Part shown: positions 8,784 to 14,745 of the stretch, piece after piece
Numbering within the stretch: position 1 is the stretch's first letter
How the letters are laid out: the number at the start of each line of letters is the position of its first letter
DNA from: Anaerolineae bacterium
Lineage (GTDB): Bacteria > Chloroflexota > Anaerolineae > Epilineales > JAHCIE01
DNA: 47,184 bases
NCBI GenBank assembly: GCA_026129165.1
Contig: JAHCIP010000008.1
Coordinates: 1 to 47,184, forward strand
Direction: 5' to 3'
Made by a program: the position numbers and the translations under genes
The notes under the pieces: model-generated
The model's input: only the letters and a program-made list of their open reading frames with translations
The model's database searches: none
Told to the model about the DNA's origin: nothing

Positions 8784-10412
8784 ATGCCTCGTATGACCGG
8801 CGGCCAGGCCCTGGTCGAGATGCTGCACCGTCACGGCGTGGATACCCTGTTCGCGCTGCCCGGCGTTCAGAACGACGCCCTGTTCAACGCCCTCTACGAC
8901 GCGGGCGGCGCGATTCGGGTCATCCATACCCGCCATGAGCAGGGCGCGGCCTATATGGCCTACGGCTACGCCAAGTCGACCGGCCGCGTCGGGGCCTATA
9001 GCGTCGTCCCTGGCCCCGGCGTCCTCAATACCACCGCCGCGCTCTCGACGGCCTACGCTACCAACGCGCGCGTCCTGTGCCTGACCGGCCAGATCGCCAC
9101 GCCCCTCATTGGGCGCGGCCAGGGCCACCTGCACGAGCTGCCCGACCAGTTGGGCATCCTGCGCGGCCTGACCAAGTGGGCCGCCCGCATCGAGCACCCT
9201 ACGCAAACCCAAGTCTACGTCGACGAAGCCTTCCGCCAACTCTTCACCGGCCGGCCGCGCCCGGTCGCGCTGGAAATTCCGCCCGATGTGCTGGCCCAGG
9301 CAACCGAGGTGGTTTTGCGGGATGATCCCGTCAACCTGCCCGTTTACTCCCCCGATCCACGGTTGATTGACCAGGCCGCCGAGTTACTGGCCCAGGCCAA
9401 GCGTCCTCTCATCCTGGTCGGCAGCGGCGCGGACGACGCCGGTGAGGAGCTATGCGCCGTGTGCGAGTTGCTCCAGGCTCCCGCCGTCTCCCACAGCAGC
9501 GGCCGGGGTATTCTGGACGATCGCCACACCCTGTCGCTGCGCGGCCCCGAAGGCCACCGCCTGTGGGCCGACGCTGATGTGGTCCTCGCGGTCGGCACGC
9601 GGCTGCTACGCCCCATCACCCAGTGGGGCATAGACCCCAGCCTCAAGCTGATCCGCGTAGACGTAGACCCCCTGGAAATGACCCGTGTCCACCCGCCCAC
9701 CGTCGGCATTGTCGCCGACGCGGCCATGGCGCTGGCCGCCCTGCGCGATGCCCTGCTGGCGCGTGACGTCACGGCCCGTCCGTCTCGCGCCGACGAACTA
9801 ACCGCCCTCAAGGCCGAGTTCAGGGCCGGCTATAGCGAAGTTCAGCCGCAGTATGACTTTCTGATGACGATACGGGAGGAATTGCCGGAAGATGGCCTGT
9901 TTGTGGATGAGGTGACGCAGGTGGGCTACGTGTCGGCCTTCGCCTTCCCCGTCTACCGTCCGCGCACCCTCATTTCGTCGGGCTACCAGGGGACGCTGGG
10001 CTACGGCTTCGCCACGGCGTTGGGCGTCAAGGTGGCCCACCCCGACCGTCCCGTCGTGTCGGTCAACGGCGACGGCGGCTTGATGTACACCATCTCCGAA
10101 CTCGCCACGGCGGTCCAACAGGGCATTGGGCTGGTCGCGGTGGTCTTCGCCGACGGGGCGTTTGGCAACGTGCTGCGGATGCAGGAACAGCAGCACGGCG
10201 GCCGCGTCATCGCCTCGCGCCTGCGCAACCCAGACTTTGTGAAACTGGCCGAGTCCTTTGGCGCGCATGGCGAGCGGGTCGCGGGTCTTCCTCAACTGCG
10301 GCAGGCGCTGCGCGACGGCTTCAACCGCCCCGGCCCGACGCTCATCGAAGTCCCCGTCGGCCCCATGCCCTCGCCCTGGAAGTACGTGATGATGCCCCGC
10401 GTGCGGGGTTAG
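8784..10412 (+). CDS. Thiamine diphosphate-dependent enzyme (acetolactate synthase/benzoylformate decarboxylase-like)
   Basis: 542 residues; AGGAG precedes ATG 8784. The three-domain layout of the POX/ALS family is clear: N-terminal PYR domain with the cofactor-activating Glu at E52 (TRHEQGAAYMA), a central Rossmann-like domain (about 190-320, AKRPLILVGSGADDAG) and a C-terminal PP domain with NGDGGLMYTISEL at about 427-440 for Mg-ThDP. The usual ...NN end of that motif reads DGAFGN here. No small regulatory subunit gene lies nearby, which argues against biosynthetic acetolactate synthase. The substrate cannot be assigned; a catabolic synthase, decarboxylase or lyase all fit. It is followed by repeat hairpins and a terminator. 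Confidence 0.85.
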   Translation: MPRMTGGQALVEMLHRHGVDTLFALPGVQNDALFNALYDAGGAIRVIHTRHEQGAAYMAYGYAKSTGRVGAYSVVPGPGVLNTTAALSTAYATNARVLCLTGQIATPLIGRGQGHLHELPDQLGILRGLTKWAARIEHPTQTQVYVDEAFRQLFTGRPRPVALEIPPDVLAQATEVVLRDDPVNLPVYSPDPRLIDQAAELLAQAKRPLILVGSGADDAGEELCAVCELLQAPAVSHSSGRGILDDRHTLSLRGPEGHRLWADADVVLAVGTRLLRPITQWGIDPSLKLIRVDVDPLEMTRVHPPTVGIVADAAMALAALRDALLARDVTARPSRADELTALKAEFRAGYSEVQPQYDFLMTIREELPEDGLFVDEVTQVGYVSAFAFPVYRPRTLISSGYQGTLGYGFATALGVKVAHPDRPVVSVNGDGGLMYTISELATAVQQGIGLVAVVFADGAFGNVLRMQEQQHGGRVIASRLRNPDFVKLAESFGAHGERVAGLPQLRQALRDGFNRPGPTLIEVPVGPMPSPWKYVMMPRVRG

Positions 10413-10441
10413 TGGTATGGTACTGCTACAGTGATGGAAAC

Positions 10442-10485
10442 ACCCCCCTCCTGTCCCCCCGTAGACGGGGGGATGCCAGGGGGGT
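10442..10485. repeat. Two-tier palindromic element
   Basis: ACCCCCCT (10442-10449) pairs with AGGGGGGT (10478-10485), enclosing a second perfect stem CCCCCCGT/ACGGGGGG (10455-10462, 10465-10472). It is non-coding, lies just after the ThDP-enzyme gene, and resembles a dispersed palindromic unit more than a simple terminator because it has no T tract. Confidence 0.65.
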
Positions 10486-10592
10486 CTGAATACGTCAACG
10501 TACGGGTAACATACCACTTGTACCACTGAGGCTCTTCGCTTCGCTCAGAGTGACAGTCGAGAATAGCAATATCAAGCGGCGCTGACCAGCGC

Positions 10593-10626
10593 ACGACGGG
10601 ACAGGCGATGAGGCCTGTCCCGTCGT
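10593..10626. terminator. Bidirectional terminator hairpin
   Basis: ACGACGGGACAGGC and GCCTGTCCCGTCGT form a perfect 14-bp stem with a 6-base loop, between the converging ends of the ThDP-enzyme gene (+) and the doxX-type gene (-). Between 10486 and 10592 I see only a short stretch (TGAGGCTCTTCGCTTCGCTCAGAG region) that is itself weakly palindromic. Confidence 0.6.
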
Positions 10627-10643
10627 TGTCTACTGTAAGCACG

Positions 10644-11267
10644 TTACCGCGCCGTCCGGCCCGGTTCAGCCAGTGTGCCGCGCGGCGCTTCTTCGTGTGC
10701 GCCGGTCAGCCAGCCCCGCCGCCAGGGCGTGCCGAGGGCCGGCAAGAGGAAGCGGTCGAGACCGATCCAGCCGGCCGTCTTCCAGGCCAGCACCAGCCAG
10801 GTGGCAATGAAGAACAGGATAGGGTTGGTGCTGACGGTCCCCGACAGCAAGTAGTTGGCGTTCATGAAGCTGCCAAAGAAGGCGGCGATGCCGGTGAACG
10901 CGCCCAGGATGAGGGCGATACCGACCAGTAGTTCGCCCAGCGAGATCATATAGCTCCAGGTGTGGGCGTTGGGCAGGACCACATTCTGGAGGAACGAGGC
11001 ATACCAGCCGGTCACATCGGGATGGTCACCGGCCGTTTTCGCCAGCGCCCCCTTGACAAAGCCCGTAATCGCCCCGCCGGCCGTCGGACCGAACCATACT
11101 GGGTTGGCGATCTTCTCGCGGCCCGCCTCCAGCCACTCCCAGCCCACATACAGTCGCAGCGGAAGCCACAGCCACGCCAGGCGCGTATCGTTGAACAACA
11201 GCCGCGCAATCGGGGGGTCTTCGACCACCACCTGGTCCCCTCGTACTGCATCACGTGGGACAGCCAT
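10644..11267 (-). CDS. DoxX family membrane protein
   Basis: 207 residues from ATG at 11267, preceded by AAGGAGAG on the minus strand; longer upstream reading is not supported. After a soluble N-terminus (PRDAVRGDQVVVED) come four hydrophobic segments: LWLPLRLYVGWEWLEAG, MISLGELLVGIALILGAFTG, IAAFFGSFMNANYLLSG and ILFFIATWLVLAWKTAG. The 'R-x-x-x-G..W..AG..K' start and 'GExLVGxxLxLG' are typical of DoxX proteins, whose roles range from quinol oxidase subunits to redox membrane partners. No partner gene is adjacent, so the role stays open. Confidence 0.82.
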   Translation of the reverse strand: MAVPRDAVRGDQVVVEDPPIARLLFNDTRLAWLWLPLRLYVGWEWLEAGREKIANPVWFGPTAGGAITGFVKGALAKTAGDHPDVTGWYASFLQNVVLPNAHTWSYMISLGELLVGIALILGAFTGIAAFFGSFMNANYLLSGTVSTNPILFFIATWLVLAWKTAGWIGLDRFLLPALGTPWRRGWLTGAHEEAPRGTLAEPGRTAR

Positions 11268-11348
11268 CTTAACTCTCCTTACGAGATCGCTGAAAATGGT
11301 GTAGACACACAGATGAATCCAGCAAATCCTGTGCCGCTTTTGTCGGGG

Positions 11349-11405
11349 GTAGGGGCGAACCTCCGTGTTCGCCCGGATTGGGCAGGCACACAGGCCAGCC
11401 CCTAC
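11349..11405. repeat. Palindromic dispersed element overlapping a stop codon
   Basis: Ends GTAGGGG (11349-11355) and CCCCTAC (11399-11405) are perfect inverted repeats; GGGCGAAC and GTTCGCCC form an inner stem. The metallophosphoesterase stop codon (TAG, minus 11404-11402) lies inside the right-hand terminal repeat. Confidence 0.7.
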
Positions 11406-12220
11406 TGATGGGTGACAACAGGCTGTAGGTAGGCGGCCAACCCTCGGCGGTGATCCCAATCCCGCGCATAGCCGAGTGATACTTCGAGGTGAGGCACGCC
11501 GTCGCGGAGATGGCGGCCCCGGCGGTGCAGGTGGCCGTAGACCACAGCCAGGGCGCGGAAGCGGGTGTGCCAGTCTTCGGTCAGGCGTGTGCCGCACCAC
11601 AGGGAGAAGCGTGGGATACGCGGCAGATACGCCAGGTCCTGGCGCAGCGGGTAGTGGTTGATCAGGACGAGCGGCGCGAGGGACGCGGCTTGCCGTAGGC
11701 GGCGCAGCGTCGCCTGACAGCGCGCGGCGCACCAGGCAGCACGGGAGGGGTAGGGGTCGGGATACAGCAAGGCTTCGTCCATGCACGCCACCCCGTCGGC
11801 CTCGGCCCAGGCCAGGGCTTCGTCGGCGGGAACATGGTCGGGTCGGAAACTGTAGTCGTACAGCAGAAACAGCGGGGCGAGTAAACAGGTGGGGTTGTGT
11901 TCGGGCCAGGGCGCGTAGGGGTCTTCGGGCGTCAGCACGCCGTACTCCCGACACAGCGCCACCAACCGTTGATACTTAGCCTCCCCGCGCAGCCCGATCG
12001 GGTCGGAGGGCAGCGTCCACAGGTCGTGGTTGCCCGGCGTCCACACAACGCGCTTGAACCGCGCCGTCAGGTGCGCCAGGGCAAAGTGAAAGTGGGCCTC
12101 GGTCGAGCCGATGTCACCGGCCACGATGAGCCAGTCGTCCGGGTAGTACGGCAGATCGCGCAGGGCCTGACGGTTGACGCGCTCCGTCAAGTGCAGGTCG
12201 CTGATGGCATAGAGTGGCAT
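11402..12220 (-). CDS. Calcineurin-like metallophosphoesterase
   Basis: 272 residues from ATG 12220 (MPLYAISDLHL). All metal-binding motifs are visible: D8-L-H10, G35-D36-I, G63-N-H65-D66, then INHYP and GHLH further on. The fold hydrolyses phosphoesters with a two-metal centre; the substrate (nucleotide, nucleic acid or protein) cannot be told. The promoter's -10 box ends ten bases before the ATG and there is no ribosome site, so the mRNA is probably leaderless. The stop codon is contributed by a palindromic repeat, so the original C-terminus may have been altered. Confidence 0.88.
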   Translation of the reverse strand: MPLYAISDLHLTERVNRQALRDLPYYPDDWLIVAGDIGSTEAHFHFALAHLTARFKRVVWTPGNHDLWTLPSDPIGLRGEAKYQRLVALCREYGVLTPEDPYAPWPEHNPTCLLAPLFLLYDYSFRPDHVPADEALAWAEADGVACMDEALLYPDPYPSRAAWCAARCQATLRRLRQAASLAPLVLINHYPLRQDLAYLPRIPRFSLWCGTRLTEDWHTRFRALAVVYGHLHRRGRHLRDGVPHLEVSLGYARDWDHRRGLAAYLQPVVTHQ

Positions 12221-12230
12221 GGTTACTTTG

Positions 12231-12259
12231 GTTATAGGCGTGGAGCAGCGATCTGTCAA
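12231..12259 (-). promoter_or_regulatory. Promoter of metallophosphoesterase (leaderless type)
   Basis: On the minus strand TTGACA (12259-12254), 17 bases, TATAAC (12236-12231). The expected transcription start falls within a few bases of the ATG at 12220. Confidence 0.7.
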
Positions 12260-12294
12260 GCGTGGCGGAGACCTCCCCGAGTTGAAATGAACTC

Positions 12295-12322
12295 TTGACC
12301 CGCCCCGAAAATCTCCTATCAT
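12295..12322 (+). promoter_or_regulatory. Promoter of DUF1801-M20 operon
   Basis: TTGACC (12295-12300), a 16-base spacer and TATCAT (12317-12322), followed by AAGGAGA and the GTG start at 12355. Confidence 0.65.
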
Positions 12323-12354
12323 AGAGGCGACTTCGCTCGTATGAAGGAGACCCG

Positions 12355-12747
12355 GTGGACACCGAGCCAACCGCGCCGCAGACGATAGATGAGTATATCG
12401 CTGGCTTCCCAGAGGATATTCAGGCCCGTCTGCAAAAGATAAGGCAAACCATTCGAGAGGTGGCCCCCGACGCGGAAGAGGCCATCAAGTACCAGATGCC
12501 GACTTTCATCCTCAAGGGCAACCTGGTCCACTTCGCCGCGTTCAAGAACCATATCGGCTTCTACCCCGCGCCGAGCGGCATCGAACGCTTCCAGGACCAG
12601 TTAGCCATGTACAAAGGGGCCAAGGGGTCGGTGCGCTTCCCCCTGGACCAGCCCATCCCCTTTGACCTGATCACTGAGATTGTCAAGTTCAGGGTCAAAG
12701 AGAACCTGGCGAAAGCCGCCAAGGGCAAAAAGAGTTATACCGCATGA
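12355..12747 (+). CDS. DUF1801 family protein (YdhG/YjhX-like)
   Basis: 130 residues from GTG 12355, eight bases after AAGGAGA. The sequence 'TIDEYIAGFPEDIQARLQKI' followed by 'RE.APDAEEAIKYQMPTF', 'HFAAFKNHIGFYPAPSG' and 'GSVRFPLDQPIPFDLI' is the full DUF1801 domain. Some members are described as iron chaperone-like and others are uncharacterised, so no firm role is given. It overlaps the next gene by four bases (ATGA), so the two are translationally coupled. Confidence 0.9.
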   Translation: MDTEPTAPQTIDEYIAGFPEDIQARLQKIRQTIREVAPDAEEAIKYQMPTFILKGNLVHFAAFKNHIGFYPAPSGIERFQDQLAMYKGAKGSVRFPLDQPIPFDLITEIVKFRVKENLAKAAKGKKSYTA

Positions 12748-13943
12748 GCCACTCATCGCTGTCCCCGGACCTTGTCACGACCATTACCCAGGCCGTCAAC
12801 CCGCAGCGCCTGCTGGATACCGCTATCGCCCTGGTCGAACTCCCCAGCCCGACCCTCAGCGCGGGCGCGGTATCCGACCGCCTGGCCGACATCCTCGCCG
12901 ATGATGGGTTCACCGTCGAACGGCCCACTGCTGACTGGCCGACCGCCCCCGCCGTCGTCGTGCGCTACCGCACGGGCCGCCCAGGCCCCACCCTCCAGTT
13001 CGACGGCCACCTGGACACGGTTCACCTGCCCTTTGTGCCGCCGCGTGTCGAAGACGATGTACTGTATGGGTCGGGCGCGTCGGACATGAAGGGGGGCATC
13101 GCCGCTTTTGTCGAGGCGTTACGGGTCTTGCGCGACACCGACAGCCTGCCGGCAGGCGGCATCCTGTTGACGGCCCATGACCACCACGAGGGGCCGTGGG
13201 GCGACCGCCGCCAGGTGCGCGCCCTCATCCGAGAGGGGTATATCGGGGACGCGGTGATGCTGCCAGAGTACCTGGGCGACTGCTTACCGCTAGCGGCGCG
13301 GGGCATGTTTATCTTCGAGGTGCGCATCCGCCGCGAGGGTGTCCCGATGCACGAGGTCTTCCGCCCGGAGGGCCTCCCCGACGTCATTGGCGCCGGCGCG
13401 GAACTGGTGCGCCGGCTAGGCGAGCTAGGCCGCCAGCTTGAGACTATCACCGCCCCCTACGCGGGCCACGACTCGGTCTTCGTGGGCCGAGTCCAGGCGG
13501 GCGAAATCTTCAACCAGTCGCCGGTCCTCTGCACCGTCTACGGCACGCGGCGCTGGGTCACACCGGGCCACGAGCAAGCCGCGCGCGCTCAGTTCGACGC
13601 CCTCCTGGCCGACCTGGCCGAGGCCACGGGCACGACCATCGAGGCCGATTTCGAGGTCCAGGGCGACGCCCTACGCATCGCTCCCGACGCCCCGATTGTG
13701 GCGGCGTTTCAGGCCGCTCAAACCGCTGTCACGGGCGCGCCGCTCCCCTTTGGCGCCAAGCCCTTTGTAGACGACGGCAACAGCTACGTGGGTCTGGCTG
13801 GCATCCCGGCGCTGACCCACGGCCCCCGCGCGACGGGCGCGCACACCCTGAACGAAGCCTGCCCCGTCGCCGAGTTGGTGCGCGTCGCGCAGGTGTACGC
13901 CCTGACCGCGATGGGCTTTTGTAGCTGTCAAAGTCGACCATGA
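12744..13943 (+). CDS. M20 family metallopeptidase/deacylase
   Basis: 399 residues; ATG overlaps the preceding stop. The di-zinc site is recognisable: FDGHLDTV (H89, D91) and YGSGASDMKGG (D114). The block that normally reads DEExG appears as AHDHHEGPWGD, with E149 the likely general base. A dimerisation domain spans about 190-310, and the last ligand is His in LTHGPRATGAHT. This family includes acetylornithine deacetylase, desuccinylases and carboxypeptidases; the substrate is not clear. Coupling to a DUF1801 gene is unusual in my experience. The stop lies two bases before a 109-bp palindromic element. Confidence 0.88.
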   Translation: MSHSSLSPDLVTTITQAVNPQRLLDTAIALVELPSPTLSAGAVSDRLADILADDGFTVERPTADWPTAPAVVVRYRTGRPGPTLQFDGHLDTVHLPFVPPRVEDDVLYGSGASDMKGGIAAFVEALRVLRDTDSLPAGGILLTAHDHHEGPWGDRRQVRALIREGYIGDAVMLPEYLGDCLPLAARGMFIFEVRIRREGVPMHEVFRPEGLPDVIGAGAELVRRLGELGRQLETITAPYAGHDSVFVGRVQAGEIFNQSPVLCTVYGTRRWVTPGHEQAARAQFDALLADLAEATGTTIEADFEVQGDALRIAPDAPIVAAFQAAQTAVTGAPLPFGAKPFVDDGNSYVGLAGIPALTHGPRATGAHTLNEACPVAELVRVAQVYALTAMGFCSCQSRP

Positions 13944-13944
13944 C

Positions 13945-14053
13945 AGAACACGGATGGGGAGAATGGACGGATCAGGAGTCTGACGGTAGACGTGGCGCCC
14001 TCAGCGAGGCGAGCGGGGCGGCTTGATCCATCCATTCTCTTCATCCGTGTTCT
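13945..14053. repeat. Long imperfect palindromic element (MITE-like)
   Basis: AGAACACGGATG (13945-13956) pairs perfectly with CATCCGTGTTCT (14042-14053). Inner arms AGAATGGA/TCCATTCT and GGATCA/TGATCC continue the stem in register. About 109 bp, non-coding, no terminal transposase. It looks like a small mobile or dispersed palindromic unit inserted right behind the M20 stop. Confidence 0.7.
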
Positions 14054-14096
14054 AAACGGTGGACTTGGACGCTGCCCTGACTGGCTTCTGCGGCAC

Positions 14097-14125
14097 TTGA
14101 CACCGCCTCCGTTTTGGGGTACAAT
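14097..14125 (+). promoter_or_regulatory. Promoter of tRNA-Gly (tRNA cluster)
   Basis: TTGACA (14097-14102), exactly 17 bases, TACAAT (14120-14125). It lies 46 bases before tRNA-Gly and would drive it and probably tRNA-Cys. Confidence 0.75.
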
Positions 14126-14171
14126 ACAGCCCGTGTAAGACAAACACCTCCGGCGCGTCTCATCGGTACAT

Positions 14172-14243
14172 GCGGGTGTGGCTCAGTGGTAGAGCGTCTC
14201 CTTGCCAAGGAGAAGGTCGTGGGTTCAAATCCCATCACCCGCT
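14172..14243 (+). tRNA. tRNA-Gly (GCC)
   Basis: 72 bases. Acceptor GCGGGTG/CACCCGC, D arm with GCTC..GAGC, anticodon stem and loop CTTGCCAAG giving anticodon GCC, T arm GGTTCAAATCC, discriminator T. CCA is not encoded. Confidence 0.97.
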
Positions 14244-14319
14244 CAGGGCCCAGTGACGCGGGCGCAGACGAGTGAGAAAGACGAAGAAAATTGTCACTCG
14301 TCACCTGTTCCCTTGCAGT

Positions 14320-14391
14320 GGCGACGCAGCCAAGTGGTAAGGCAGAGCTCTGCAAAAGCTCCATGCGCCGGTTCGAATCCGGCCGTCGCCT
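14320..14391 (+). tRNA. tRNA-Cys (GCA)
   Basis: 72 bases. Acceptor GGCGACG/CGTCGCC, anticodon loop CTGCAAA giving GCA, T arm CCGGTTCGAATCCGG, discriminator T (U73, a known Cys identity base). CCA is not encoded. Confidence 0.97.
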
Positions 14392-14396
14392 CTCGG

Positions 14397-14428
14397 AAGG
14401 CTGGTAGCCACCGCTGCCAGCCTTTTTT
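14397..14428 (+). terminator. Rho-independent terminator after tRNA-Cys
   Basis: AAGGCTGG...CCAGCCTT hairpin followed directly by six T residues (14423-14428). Confidence 0.85.
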
Positions 14429-14436
14429 ATAGGCAG

Positions 14437-14537
14437 AATTAAAGTAGTCGGTACACAGTAGTCAGATGACTCCTCTCCTGACTACTGCATACTGACTACT
14501 GTGTACTGACTACTGTGTACTAACTACTGATTACTTC
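14437..14537. repeat. Heptamer-based repeat array between tRNAs
   Basis: CTGACTACTGTGTAC occurs at 14492 and 14506 (14-base, i.e. 2x7, period) with variant units around it, and its exact reverse complement GTACACAGTAGTCAG at 14451-14465 allows a 15-bp hairpin. Much poorer in GC than its flanks; no coding. Confidence 0.8.
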
Positions 14538-14540
14538 CCC

Positions 14541-14613
14541 GCCGGTGTAGCCCAATGGCAGAGGCAGAGAACTTAAAACTCTCCAAGTGTGGGTTCGACT
14601 CCCACCACCGGCA
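14541..14613 (+). tRNA. tRNA with UAA anticodon (Leu codon) but short variable loop
   Basis: 73 bases. Acceptor GCCGGTG/CACCGGC is perfect; T stem GTGGG/CCCAC with loop TTCGACT is perfect; the D stem has three pairs. The anticodon loop CTTAAAA gives UAA, which reads the Leu codon UUA, on a stem GAGAA/CTCTC with an A31-C39 mismatch. The variable loop is only CAAGT, so this is a class I shape, whereas tRNA-Leu is normally class II with a long arm. Discriminator A73 agrees with Leu. A15-U48 Levitt pair is possible. CCA is not encoded. A functional fold is likely, but the charging enzyme is uncertain. Confidence 0.85.
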
Positions 14614-14618
14614 CCTGC

Positions 14619-14648
14619 CGCGCCTGACCACCCTGGTCGGCGCGTTTT
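14619..14648 (+). terminator. Rho-independent terminator after tRNA(UAA)
   Basis: CGCGCC(T)GACCA, loop CCC, TGGTCGGCGCG, then TTTT; one bulged base in an 11-bp stem. Confidence 0.75.
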
Positions 14649-14651
14649 CGT

Positions 14652-14680
14652 TTGTCCAGCCGGACTAGATATGCTATGAT
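14652..14680 (+). promoter_or_regulatory. Promoter of the spermidine-synthase-like membrane gene
   Basis: TTGTCC (14652-14657), 17 bases, TATGAT (14675-14680). Transcription would start near 14687, ahead of GGAGGAG at 14702-14708. Confidence 0.6.
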
Positions 14681-14745
14681 TGAGCTTACCCCTGCTTAAA
14701 CGGAGGAGACGTGACCACACGCGTTGATGACCTGCCCGCCGGCGG

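Noticed and set aside
8784..10412. Assignment as biosynthetic acetolactate synthase (ilvB)
   Set aside because: No small subunit and no other branched-chain genes are adjacent; the substrate class cannot be decided by eye.
11402..12370. Longer N-terminus for the metallophosphoesterase
   Set aside because: The extension runs through its own promoter; MPLYAISDLH is the natural fold start.
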